The translations under genes were made by a program, and so were the position numbers. 64,000 nt of DNA, taken from NCBI GenBank assembly GCA_947253625.1, contig CAMYAB010000004.1, forward strand, positions 32,619-96,618, given 5' to 3'. The DNA comes from an uncultured Porphyromonadaceae bacterium (GTDB lineage: Bacteria; Bacteroidota; Bacteroidia; Bacteroidales; Porphyromonadaceae). Shown piece by piece: positions 53,269 to 61,887 of the stretch (position 1 is the first letter of the stretch; the number at the start of each line of letters is the position of its first letter). Below the pieces are notes generated by a model that saw nothing but the letters and a program-made list of their open reading frames with translations, did not search any database and had not been told where the DNA came from.

Positions 53269-55161
53269 TTAGTTTTTCTTTTGATCTTGCATTCGGCGCA
53301 TTTGCTCCTTTTGGACTTCTTCGAGGCGTTGCATAAACTTGCTCTTCTTTCGGGGTTTCTTTTGGTTCTCCTTTAGTTGAGCCAGTACCTTGTCCTCATC
53401 TATTGCCAATCTAAATAGCTGGGTCTGCAGGATGCTGATCAGCATGGAGAGGAAGTAGTAGTAGGAGAGTGCGGCGGCATTGTTGTTGAGGAAAACAAAC
53501 AGCATAGCGGCCATGAGGTAGGTCATCCACTTCATCATCGCCATCTGTTGTTTGTCTCCGCCTGTGGTGGATTGAGTCACCTTCATGTACACGACTTGCG
53601 TGACAGTCATCAGCAAGCAAAATAAGCTAATGTGGTCACCAATCAGCGGGAGGTCAAAGCCATGCCAGCTAATCAGGTCATCGTAGGTGCTCAGGTCTTT
53701 TGCCCACAAAAAGCTCTCGCCTCTCAGGTTGATACTTGTCGGGAAGTATTGGTACATCGCCACCAAGAAAGGCATCTGCAGTAGCATCGGCAGGCATCCT
53801 CCCAGGGTGTTCACACCGGCACTTCGATAGAGCTCCATTGTTTTTTGCTGACGTAGCATCATCTGATCCTGCCCCGGATACTTCTCGTTGATCTCATCTA
53901 CCATTGGTCGTAGGACACGCATCTTTGCTTGCGACTGAATGGCTTTGAATGTAAAGGGGCTTACGATCAGTTTGATGAAGATGGTCATCAATAAAATGAT
54001 CACTCCATAGTTGGTGAAAAAACGCTCCAAAAAGCTGAAGGTGGGAGCGATCAGCCAAACGTTGATGAACCTAAACCAAGACCCCATATCCACCACGTGA
54101 GAGAAGTTGACGCTATCGTCGACCATGCTCTTCTCTATACTTCGTAGCAGACTGTAGTCATTGGGGCCTGAGTAGATCGTAAACCCTATGGGGGTTGATG
54201 CATTGCTCCGATCTATCGGTAGGATAAACTTTGCCTGCAGATCCTTGATCTTTCCGTCTTCCGGATCGTTGAAGACCTTTTGGGTCATCGAGACGCCCTC
54301 TAGACCTTGGGGGCTGTAGACGATGGTGGAGAAAAACATGTCGCGAAAGGCTAGCCACTTCGTGGTGCCTCTAGGCTCTTCGTTACTGCTCTTGGCGGCA
54401 TTCATTTTCTCGACCTCACCGCTAGCATACTCGTACGCAAAGCCGGAGTAGCGTTGCTCGGTCTTGGCCGATTTTTCGTTTTGGTAGATGGGGATCGCTA
54501 TATGAGTATCCAGGTAGGCCGCATTGGGGGCCAGGATTTGTGCGAAATCTCCCTCGGAGTAGATCCGGACGTCCAGCATGTACCGGCTCTTGAGGGTGTA
54601 GAGGATATTGAGGGTACCACCGGTGGTTGTTTTGGCACTCATGCGGAGCTGAGTGGGGCTGACGCGCTCCGGTGTGAAGTAGAGATCCTTGGAGCTGATT
54701 ACGCGATTGGTCCGGGTGATGAAGGTAAATGAGAAGTCACTATCCTCGGGTTTCATCAGTCGGACGGGTTGTCCATCAAAGGTGCTGTAGGTCTTTAGCT
54801 CTGTGGCAATAGGTACTCCGCCCTTGGTGTTGAATGTATAGGAGATGGAGTCGTTTTCGAGCATGAGTAGCTCCTCAGTCCCTGTCGCAGATGGGGCGAG
54901 CTCGCCATGATTGAGTGCCAGGAGGGAGTCCTTTTGTGCCGCAGTGAGTGTGCTGTCGGAGAGCATACTCTGCTCTGTTGTCATGGAGTGAGGTACTTCG
55001 GCATTCTCTTCTGTGAGTTGCTGTTGTGCTGCACTGTTGGCTAGCGAGTCTTGGTATTGTTGTTGTAGTGCCAGCTGTTCTTCGGTTGGGCGTCCCAAGT
55101 AGGTGAAGATGGCTAGTACTACGCCTATCAAGACCAGACCGGTGATAGAGTTTTTATCCAT
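53269..55161 (-). CDS. yidC: membrane protein insertase YidC
   Basis: YidC inserts and folds inner-membrane proteins with or without SecYEG. The 630 aa protein has an N-terminal helix, a large periplasmic domain (about 60-350) with a Glu/Thr/Ser-rich linker, and five C-terminal helices with KLIVSPFTFKAIQSQAKMRV, YPGQDQMMLRQQKTMELY and GGCLPMLLQMPFLVAMYQYF, which are diagnostic. A basic tail (KKPRKKSKFMQRLEEVQKEQ) follows, typical in this phylum. It begins 24 bases after pyrG. Confidence 0.96.
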   Translation of the reverse strand: MDKNSITGLVLIGVVLAIFTYLGRPTEEQLALQQQYQDSLANSAAQQQLTEENAEVPHSMTTEQSMLSDSTLTAAQKDSLLALNHGELAPSATGTEELLMLENDSISYTFNTKGGVPIATELKTYSTFDGQPVRLMKPEDSDFSFTFITRTNRVISSKDLYFTPERVSPTQLRMSAKTTTGGTLNILYTLKSRYMLDVRIYSEGDFAQILAPNAAYLDTHIAIPIYQNEKSAKTEQRYSGFAYEYASGEVEKMNAAKSSNEEPRGTTKWLAFRDMFFSTIVYSPQGLEGVSMTQKVFNDPEDGKIKDLQAKFILPIDRSNASTPIGFTIYSGPNDYSLLRSIEKSMVDDSVNFSHVVDMGSWFRFINVWLIAPTFSFLERFFTNYGVIILLMTIFIKLIVSPFTFKAIQSQAKMRVLRPMVDEINEKYPGQDQMMLRQQKTMELYRSAGVNTLGGCLPMLLQMPFLVAMYQYFPTSINLRGESFLWAKDLSTYDDLISWHGFDLPLIGDHISLFCLLMTVTQVVYMKVTQSTTGGDKQQMAMMKWMTYLMAAMLFVFLNNNAAALSYYYFLSMLISILQTQLFRLAIDEDKVLAQLKENQKKPRKKSKFMQRLEEVQKEQMRRMQDQKKN

Positions 55162-55185
55162 TCGTATTGGAGGGTGGGGGTTAGC

Positions 55186-56814
55186 TTATTTTTTGGCCCG
55201 CTCTTGGCTGTACTTGATCGCTTCTTTCACGAATGACAAGAATAGCGGGTGCGTGTGTAGTAGAGTGCTGGAGTACTCTGGGTGAAATTGTGTGCCGATG
55301 TACCAGCGCTTGTCCGGCAATTCGATTACCTCTACGAGATCTGAGTGTGGGTTGTGTCCGGAAAAGAGTGCGCCTGCTTTTTCAAAAACCTCGGTGTAGT
55401 TGTTGTTGAATTCGTAGCGGTGTCTGTGGCGCTCACGGATGGTCTCTTTGCCGTAGATCTTGGCCACTTTGCTACCGGGGGTCAGGATGCACTCGTAGGC
55501 ACCTAGTCGCATAGTGCCTCCTAGGTCGATGACCTCTTTTTGGCTCTCCATGAGGTCAATGATGGGGGTGGGGGTCTTTTCCACAAATTCTGTGCTGGCG
55601 GCATCTTTGAGGCCCAATACGTTGCGAGCATACTCGATGCACATGCACTGCATCCCCAAGCAGATCCCAAAGGTGGGGATATCATGCTCTCGACACCACT
55701 GCAGGGCAATCAGCTTGCCTTCGATCCCCCTGCTGCCGAATCCGGGTGCCACTAGGACACCGTCCAGGTCACGCAGTAGCTCATCCACATTCTCGGTCGT
55801 GATGTTGTCGCTTTGGATTCGCTCCAAGTCAAGTAGGCGGTCGTTGTAGATTGCACCTTGGTGCAATGCCTCGTCGATGGATTTGTAGGCATCCTGTAGC
55901 TCTACGTACTTGCCTACCAGTCCAATCCGCACTTGCTCTGTGGCCGCACGTCCTTTGGCCAAAAAGTTGTGCCATGGTTTCATCTCCGGTGCCGGACCTA
56001 CGGGGAGCTTTAGGCGACGAAGGATCACTTCGTCCATCTTTTGGCTCTGGAGCAATAGCGGAACCTCATATATAGAGGGGACATCGTACGACTGCACGAC
56101 AGCCTCTACCGGTACGTTGGTGAAGAGTGCAACTTTTTCCAAAAGTTTTTCGTCCAGCTTCATCTCGGTGCGTAGAACCAGCATGTCGGGCTGTATGCCC
56201 TCCTCCTGGAGTTGTTTCACAGAGTGCTGGGTGGGCTTGGTCTTTAGCTCTTTGGCGGCGCGCAGGTAGGGAACATAGGTCAGGTGGATCACCAGGCAGT
56301 TTTCGTCGCCCAGCTCGCACTTGAGCTGACGTACACTCTCCAAGAAGGGTAAGGACTCAATGTCTCCCACTGTACCACCGATCTCAGTGATCACAAAGTC
56401 CAAATCTCCGGCCAGACTTGTGCGCTTGACGCAACGCTTGATTTCATCCGTGATATGGGGCACGACTTGTACTGTTTTGCCCAAAAAGTCGCCACGTCGC
56501 TCACGCTCAATCACATTTTTGTAGACTCTGCCGGTCGTGACGTTGTTGTTGCGTGAGGTCCGAACATCCAAAAAACGCTCATAGTGACCAAGGTCGAGAT
56601 CCGCTTCGTAGCCATCCTCTGTGACGTAGCACTCGCCATGCTCGTAGGGGTTGAGTGTCCCCGGATCAATGTTGATGTAGGGATCAAACTTTTGTATTGT
56701 TCCCTTTAGTCCTCTGCTCAAAAGAAGTTTGCCGAGAGAGGCAGCGACAATCCCTTTTCCGAGCGACGAAACCACTCCGCCGGTTACGAAAATGTACTTA
56801 GTGTTCTTTTTCAT
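55186..56814 (-). CDS. pyrG: CTP synthase
   Basis: PyrG converts UTP to CTP with ATP and glutamine-derived ammonia. The 542 aa protein has the synthetase domain with FVTGGVVSSLGKGIVAASLG and FDPYINIDPGTLNPYEHGEC, and the class I glutamine amidotransferase domain with GICLGMQ (nucleophile Cys) and QFHPEYSS (His/Glu). It heads the pyrG-yidC-DUF6242-uppS-bamA-ompH-ompH run. CAAAGGTA at 56865-56872 (reverse TACCTTTG) is a good -7 box about 50 bases upstream; no -33 box was seen. Confidence 0.97.
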   Translation of the reverse strand: MKKNTKYIFVTGGVVSSLGKGIVAASLGKLLLSRGLKGTIQKFDPYINIDPGTLNPYEHGECYVTEDGYEADLDLGHYERFLDVRTSRNNNVTTGRVYKNVIERERRGDFLGKTVQVVPHITDEIKRCVKRTSLAGDLDFVITEIGGTVGDIESLPFLESVRQLKCELGDENCLVIHLTYVPYLRAAKELKTKPTQHSVKQLQEEGIQPDMLVLRTEMKLDEKLLEKVALFTNVPVEAVVQSYDVPSIYEVPLLLQSQKMDEVILRRLKLPVGPAPEMKPWHNFLAKGRAATEQVRIGLVGKYVELQDAYKSIDEALHQGAIYNDRLLDLERIQSDNITTENVDELLRDLDGVLVAPGFGSRGIEGKLIALQWCREHDIPTFGICLGMQCMCIEYARNVLGLKDAASTEFVEKTPTPIIDLMESQKEVIDLGGTMRLGAYECILTPGSKVAKIYGKETIRERHRHRYEFNNNYTEVFEKAGALFSGHNPHSDLVEVIELPDKRWYIGTQFHPEYSSTLLHTHPLFLSFVKEAIKYSQERAKK

Positions 56815-57075
56815 CAGCTACGATTTTATCTGGTGCGAAAATATATCTTGGCACAAATTTTGAACAAAGGTACTATTTTCCGCAGTCATTCTCCATGTCG
56901 TTTGGCTCACGCATCCGCCCTGTGCTGAAAGTCGTCGGAGCCACTCATGTTTTGGACGCAGGTTGTGTCGTGCGGTGAAAAATAAAAGCTCGGACCTGTT
57001 GTTTTTGGTGCGTCAACCTATTTTTGTGCCACAGCCGACAATGAAACTTTGGCACCATACTTGGACCAATCCTTT

Positions 57076-57163
57076 TTTCTATCCGTACAAGCGATCGCTT
57101 TTATCCGTGAAAAGTTTTGCTTCTATCCGTGAAACCGATCGCTTCTATCCGTGAAACTTGAGG
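57076..57163 (+). repeat. family A 22-base tandem repeat, copy 3
   Basis: Four 22-base units begin at 57076, 57098, 57120 and 57142; the last three carry CTTTTATCCGTGAAA or CTTCTATCCGTGAAA, with GATCG or GTTTTG linkers. The right end CTTGAGGGCTATTGCAA resembles the flank of copies 1 and 2. Confidence 0.9.
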
Positions 57164-57341
57164 GCTATTGCAATGTGCTGGTTTTTAGTGAGATGTGTTG
57201 CCTTCGATTTTGGGGCTTCCAAGGGAATTTTTTTTGGGGGGGATTGTTGTTTTTGTTGCGCCTGCGCTTTTTCGCCGCTTCGTGCTGAGGTGACCCCGGG
57301 TAGGGTGGGGAAAAGCGTCCGTGACCCCAAAAAGTGGGAAA

Positions 57342-57390
57342 AAAAGTACCCCACATATGCTGTTTTGTGCATATGTGGGGTATTTTTTTT
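57342..57390 (-). terminator. terminator of tRNA-Lys
   Basis: TACCCCACATATGC (57347-57360) pairs perfectly with GCATATGTGGGGTA (57369-57382); T-runs are present on both strands. Confidence 0.85.
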
Positions 57391-57441
57391 ATCTTGCAAC
57401 CCTTTTTGCTACGTTTTACGGTGTTTTCGCAGGGCTGTCTG

Positions 57442-57514
57442 TGATCCGCTTGGGGTTCGAACCCAAGACCCCAACATTAAAAGTGTTGTGCTCTACCTAC
57501 TGAGCTAGCGGATC
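57442..57514 (-). tRNA. tRNA-Lys (anticodon TTT)
   Basis: Minus-strand acceptor arms GATCCGC and GCGGATC pair perfectly. D-arm AGCTCAGTAGGTAGAGC, anticodon loop with TTT and T-arm GGTTCGAACCC are intact. CCA is not encoded after the discriminator A. Confidence 0.96.
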
Positions 57515-57539
57515 AGTGGATGTTTTTGCTATCCGAGTG

Positions 57540-57570
57540 CAAAGATACCAAAACTCGGGGTCTTTGCAAA
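57540..57570 (-). promoter_or_regulatory. promoter for tRNA-Lys
   Basis: Minus-strand TTTG (57570-57567), 19 bases, TATCTTTG (57547-57540), 25 bases before the tRNA: an exact consensus match. Confidence 0.82.
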
Positions 57571-57709
57571 ATGATTGAGAGAAAATTCAGCGTAGGGTTT
57601 ATTTCTCCGGGTGATTGGCGCATTAGTCGCCTCTCACCGAAGGGTTGATGTTGTTTTTTTAATTACCTTTACTGCTCACAAGTAGTTCCACATTTTAATC
57701 ACATAAACT

Positions 57710-59695
57710 ATGAGACTCAATCTTAGTTCACAAATTGTCCTAGATCAAGTGGAAGAACGTCTCTATAAGCCTATCAACGCTTATGAGCAAAGTGTCCTAA
57801 CCTCTTTTGAGCGGCTAAACACCAATATTTTTGCCTCCGAGGATGAGGCGGCTCGTGTTGCCGCACAGAGTATTGCCATGGATATTCGTGCCAAGGCTTC
57901 ATCTGGCGACCACTATACATTGGTTGTTTCCGGTGGGGTCAGTCCGAATGCCATTCTCCGGGAGTTGACCTTGTTGCACAAGACGGATGGACTGTCGTTC
58001 AAGAACGTACACGTCTTTCCGATGTATGAATTTTTCCCACTCAAGTCTATGGATGAGGGGGTTTTGGCCAACCTTCGGTCAGAGTTTTTGGACCGGATCG
58101 ATATTCCGGCCGAAAACATCCACTCTTTTGATCTCTCCGTCAACGAAAATGGGATCAACAGGGCTTGGGAGAAGTACTACCGCGATCTGACCGCCTTGGG
58201 TGGTATAGACACCATTATCCTAGGGGTTGGACGTAGGGCTTCCGTGGGGCTGAATCCTCCCGGCTCTGTCGTGAGCATGGGGCTTCGGCTGACCGTCTTG
58301 GATGAGACTTCGCGCAATGAGGCGGTAAGTACATTCAACACCAAGGAAAATGTCCCCACTACGGCGATCACCCTCTGCTTGGGCGAAGTCCTCAAGGCTC
58401 GTCGGGCTATCCTTTTGGCTTTTGGGGAGGCCAAGTCTGCAATCCTCAGGAAGGTGGTGGAGGGTGGTACCACAGACAGTGTGCCGGCATCTCTCCTACA
58501 ATCTCACCCCAATGCACAGGTCTACTGTGACCTACACGCGGCTGAGCAGCTGACACGTATCATGCATCCGTGGCGCGTGACCTCGATCAAGTGGACGGAC
58601 AAGCTTATTCGCCGTGCTATCGTATGGCTCTGCGATGAAGTGCAGAAGCCGATCCTGAATCTAACCAACCAGGACTACTCGGATCACCAGCTCGGTGAGC
58701 TCTTGACTCAGTATGGATCAGCGTATAATGTCAATATCAAGGTCTTCAACGATATCCAGCACACCATCACCGGATGGCCGGGAGGCAAGCCCAATGCCGA
58801 TGATACCAATCGCCCGGAGCGTGCAGTCCCCAACCCCAAGCGTGTCCTAGTCTTTAGCCCGCACCCTGATGATGATGTGATCTCGATGGGCGGGACTTTT
58901 CACCGACTGGTGGAGCAGGGGCATGATGTGCATGTGGCCTACGAGACCTCGGGTAATATTGCCGTCAACGATGAGGAGGTGATTCGGTACCTATCATTTT
59001 TGCGCAATGTCCTGAATGAAAAGGGACTGGAAAAGAGTGACTTGATGGACTATACTCTGCGTCTCCGCCATTTCCTCCTGCATGAAAAAGAGGAGGGCTC
59101 TGTGGAGACGGAGGAGGTGCGCTTCTTGAAGGGAACCATCCGAAGAGAGGAGGCCCGTACAGCGGATCGTTTCATCGGACTAAAGGAGGATCATGTGCAC
59201 TTCCTAGATCTACCTTTCTATGAGACCGGTGCGATCAAGAAAAACCCCATTTCCGAAAGGGATGTACACATTGTGATGGATTTGCTCCGCTCGATCAAGC
59301 CACAGCAGATCTTCGTGGCCGGTGACCTTGCTGACCCACACGGTACGCACCGAGTGGCCCTGAATGCGGCTCTGGCGGCGATAGATGAACTGAAGGACGA
59401 GCCTTGGATGAAGGACTGCTGGATATGGATGTATCGCGGTGCTTGGGCTGAGTGGGATATTGAGGATATTGAGATGGCTGTGCCGATGAGCCCCGAGCAG
59501 TTGAGGTTCAAGCGCAACTCTATCCTCAAGCACCAGTCACAGATGGAGGCCGCGCCATTCCTTGGTGATGATGAGCGACTCTTCTGGCAACGCTCTGAGG
59601 ATCGCAACAAGGCTACCGCACGACTCTATGCACGTCTCGGTTTGGCTACATACGAGGCTATCGAGGCTTTTGTGCGCTATCATCCGATTGACTAA
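57710..59695 (+). CDS. NagB-like / PIG-L deacetylase fusion protein
   Basis: A 661 aa cytoplasmic fusion. Residues about 25-290 have the glucosamine-6-phosphate deaminase (NagB) fold; residues about 375-600 are a PIG-L/LmbE deacetylase with zinc motif HPDD (385-388) and DPHGTH (542-547). Aligned by eye with E. coli NagB, the catalytic residues Asp72, Asp141, His143 and Glu148 are replaced by Tyr106, Arg176, Ser178 and Pro183, so the first domain may bind amino sugar phosphates without deaminating them. The PIG-L half looks active and could deacetylate GlcNAc derivatives. Monocistronic, in plus orientation. Bacteroides species carry fusions of this size annotated as NagB. Confidence 0.85.
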   Translation: MRLNLSSQIVLDQVEERLYKPINAYEQSVLTSFERLNTNIFASEDEAARVAAQSIAMDIRAKASSGDHYTLVVSGGVSPNAILRELTLLHKTDGLSFKNVHVFPMYEFFPLKSMDEGVLANLRSEFLDRIDIPAENIHSFDLSVNENGINRAWEKYYRDLTALGGIDTIILGVGRRASVGLNPPGSVVSMGLRLTVLDETSRNEAVSTFNTKENVPTTAITLCLGEVLKARRAILLAFGEAKSAILRKVVEGGTTDSVPASLLQSHPNAQVYCDLHAAEQLTRIMHPWRVTSIKWTDKLIRRAIVWLCDEVQKPILNLTNQDYSDHQLGELLTQYGSAYNVNIKVFNDIQHTITGWPGGKPNADDTNRPERAVPNPKRVLVFSPHPDDDVISMGGTFHRLVEQGHDVHVAYETSGNIAVNDEEVIRYLSFLRNVLNEKGLEKSDLMDYTLRLRHFLLHEKEEGSVETEEVRFLKGTIRREEARTADRFIGLKEDHVHFLDLPFYETGAIKKNPISERDVHIVMDLLRSIKPQQIFVAGDLADPHGTHRVALNAALAAIDELKDEPWMKDCWIWMYRGAWAEWDIEDIEMAVPMSPEQLRFKRNSILKHQSQMEAAPFLGDDERLFWQRSEDRNKATARLYARLGLATYEAIEAFVRYHPID

Positions 59696-59710
59696 TGTAA
59701 TATAGAGATG

Positions 59711-59742
59711 CGTCTTGCCGGATGAAAGGTTCGGCAAGGACG
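59711..59742 (+). other. small hairpin after the NagB-like gene
   Basis: CGTCTTGCCG and CGGCAAGGACG arms enclose a short loop just after the stop codon. It precedes the stronger terminator and may stabilise the mRNA end. Confidence 0.4.
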
Positions 59743-59745
59743 ATG

Positions 59746-59790
59746 AAAAGAGAAACCCCAGATCGCTATGCGGTCCGGGGTTTCTCTTTT
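59746..59790. terminator. bidirectional terminator between NagB-like gene and mscL
   Basis: AAAAGAGAAACCCC and GGGGTTTCTCTTTT arms with an inner GATCG/CGGTC stem lie between the convergent genes, with T-runs on both strands. Confidence 0.88.
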
Positions 59791-59824
59791 GCAATGCGGG
59801 GTTTCCTCGCAGGGTCGTTTGAGG

Positions 59825-60253
59825 TTACTTCTGTTGCTTTTTCAATTCGTCTCGGATTTCCCTGAGCAGTAGGATGTCCTCCGGAGTCTTGGGTGCCTCT
59901 GTCTCCTCTTTTCCCTCTTTCTCATGTTTCAGTGCATTGATGCCCTTGATGACAGAGAAGATGCACAAGGCGATGATCAAGAAATCCACAACGGTCTGGA
60001 TAAACTGGCCGTACATGATGGCCACTTCGGGTGTGACGACTTTGTCTCCCTCGGTGACGGCGTGGCTGAGTACGATCTTGAGATCAGAAAAGTTTACTCG
60101 TCCAAGGATTACTCCCAGAGGTGGCATGATGATGTCACTGACAAGGGAGGAGACGATCTTGCCAAAGGCACTACCGATGATGACACCGATAGCCATGTCT
60201 ATGACATTACCTTTGACGGCAAAGCTCTTGAATTCTTTCCAAAATGTTGTCAT
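59825..60253 (-). CDS. mscL: large-conductance mechanosensitive channel
   Basis: MscL opens under membrane tension to release solutes in hypo-osmotic shock. The 142 aa protein starts with FWKEFKSFAVKGNVIDMAIG, followed by helix 1 with GVIIGSAFGKIVSSLVSDII, a periplasmic loop, helix 2 (FLIIALCIFSVIKGINAL) and a charged C-terminal helix with EDILLLREIRDELKK. All regions fit the family. It follows dnaB by 44 bases and ends at a terminator shared with the convergent gene. Confidence 0.96.
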   Translation of the reverse strand: MTTFWKEFKSFAVKGNVIDMAIGVIIGSAFGKIVSSLVSDIIMPPLGVILGRVNFSDLKIVLSHAVTEGDKVVTPEVAIMYGQFIQTVVDFLIIALCIFSVIKGINALKHEKEGKEETEAPKTPEDILLLREIRDELKKQQK

Positions 60254-60297
60254 GTGTATTCGGTTTTAGTGGTGATAGATAGTTGTTGTTTTGGCGT

Positions 60298-61860
60298 TTA
60301 GGGGTTGAAAGCACCGTCATCTCCCTTGTCCTCCAGAGGATCTGCAAGTGCGTGCGTGTGTGCGTTGAGTTTGGAGTCTACAGTCTTGATATACTCCATT
60401 CCGGCCGATGAATGGTGCTCCGGCCGGAACTTGATGATATCGCTCTGAAACTGTAGGTAAATGGTGCCGGTGGGACCATTACGGTGCTTGGCAATGATGT
60501 ATTCGGCCAGTCCCCTAAGGTCTTTTCCATCCTTGCTCTCGAGGATGTCGTAGTACTCCGGTCGGTGGATGAAGCAAACCATGTCGGCGTCTTGCTCAAT
60601 CGCTCCCGATTCACGTAGGTCGGAGAGCTGTGGTTGCTTGCCCTCTCGTTGCTCAACACCACGGTTGAGCTGTGAGAGTGCGATGACGGTGATGTCTAGC
60701 TCCTTGGCGAGTTGTTTCAGCGATCGAGAGATTGTACTGACCTCTTGCTCACGGTTGGCATTTTTGCCTAGTCCGCTGGCGGTCATCAGCTGTAGGTAGT
60801 CGATGAAGATTACTCTCACGCCATCGGATCGGACCAGTCGGCGGGCTTTGGAGCGTAGGTCGAAAATGGTCAGTCCGGCATTGTCGTCGATGAATATCGG
60901 AGCGCGCTCCAGGTCGCCTAGGCCGGAGGTGAGTTGCCCGATCTGGGCATCGGTGAGCATACCTCTCTTGATGCTGTCGTTGGGGATCTCTGTATGGTTG
61001 ACCACAAGTCGTGTCATCAGCTGGTTTTTACTCATCTCCAAGCTGAAAATGGCGATAGGTATATGGTAGTCCACTGCCATGCTGCGGGCCATAGAGAGGA
61101 CAAGTGCGGTCTTTCCCATTGCCGGACGTGCCGCAATGATCACGAGGTCACTTTTTTGCCATCCGGAAGTCACCTTGTCGATATCCGGGAAGCCTGTTTC
61201 GACCCCACTCATACCATCGCTTCGGGCCGCGGCTTTTTGGATCTCATTGATCGTGTTGTTGATCAGCTCATTGACCCTTTGTACATCATCCTTGTTGGCA
61301 CCTTGGGTGATCTCAAAGAGTCGAGTCTCTGCTTGTTGCATGGTGTCGACCACACTGATCTCGTCGTTGAACGAGTTTTTGATCACCTCGTTGCCAAAGG
61401 AGATGAGTTGGCGCTGTACCATCTTGTCGTACAGCAAGCGTGAGTGTGCTTCTAGGTGAGCTGTGCTGTTGACGATCGCCGCCAGTGTGGGGATATAGGT
61501 CAGCCCCTGTGTCTCTTTGAGATCTCCATTGACTCGCAGTTGCTCGATTACCGTCTGGATGTCTATTGGTTTTTCTTCCAGTGCGAGCATTTGGATGGCC
61601 CGAAATATCAGCTTGTTCTTGGGGTCGTAAAAGCACTCCTCCTCTAGGATCTCATCTACTTGCGAGAAGGCATCCTTTTCCAGGACCAAGGCTCCAAGCA
61701 CTAGACGCTCTATCTCTAGATTGTTGGGCGGAATGGTGTTGGAGAGTACTTTGGCAACATTTTGCGGAATCAGCGAGGTGCGTTGGGAGAGTGGCCCTTT
61801 CAGCACTTCGGTGGGTTCGTCGGGGAGGTTGCTTGCGACACTGTTATCTTTGGGAGACAT
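60298..61860 (-). CDS. dnaB: replicative DNA helicase DnaB
   Basis: DnaB unwinds DNA at the replication fork. The 520 aa protein has the N-terminal helical domain with PPNNLEIERLVLGALVLEKD, a linker and the RecA-like helicase core with Walker A AARPAMGKTALVLSMARS, FSLEMSKNQLMTRLV, IFIDYLQLM and the ALSQLNRGVEQREGKQPQLS region. The 28-residue polar N-terminal extension is modest. It lies 27 bases after lepA and 44 before mscL. No intein or insertion is visible. Confidence 0.97.
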   Translation of the reverse strand: MSPKDNSVASNLPDEPTEVLKGPLSQRTSLIPQNVAKVLSNTIPPNNLEIERLVLGALVLEKDAFSQVDEILEEECFYDPKNKLIFRAIQMLALEEKPIDIQTVIEQLRVNGDLKETQGLTYIPTLAAIVNSTAHLEAHSRLLYDKMVQRQLISFGNEVIKNSFNDEISVVDTMQQAETRLFEITQGANKDDVQRVNELINNTINEIQKAAARSDGMSGVETGFPDIDKVTSGWQKSDLVIIAARPAMGKTALVLSMARSMAVDYHIPIAIFSLEMSKNQLMTRLVVNHTEIPNDSIKRGMLTDAQIGQLTSGLGDLERAPIFIDDNAGLTIFDLRSKARRLVRSDGVRVIFIDYLQLMTASGLGKNANREQEVSTISRSLKQLAKELDITVIALSQLNRGVEQREGKQPQLSDLRESGAIEQDADMVCFIHRPEYYDILESKDGKDLRGLAEYIIAKHRNGPTGTIYLQFQSDIIKFRPEHHSSAGMEYIKTVDSKLNAHTHALADPLEDKGDDGAFNP

Positions 61861-61887
61861 ATTGGGTTGTTGCGGTGGCTTGGGGGG

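Larger units (their letters stand above)
56815..57441. other. intergenic region between pyrG and tRNA-Lys
   Basis: This 627-base spacer holds the pyrG -7 box, the third copy of family A repeats (57076-57163) and the tRNA-Lys terminator. Open frames here run through repeats or the tRNA and are rejected. Confidence 0.6.

Noticed and set aside
56963..57154. Plus-strand frame upstream of tRNA-Lys
   Set aside because: It translates the family A repeat array; similar peptides appear at each copy, so this is repeat-derived noise.
57158..57508. Plus-strand frame antisense to tRNA-Lys
   Set aside because: It crosses a terminator and a tRNA gene.
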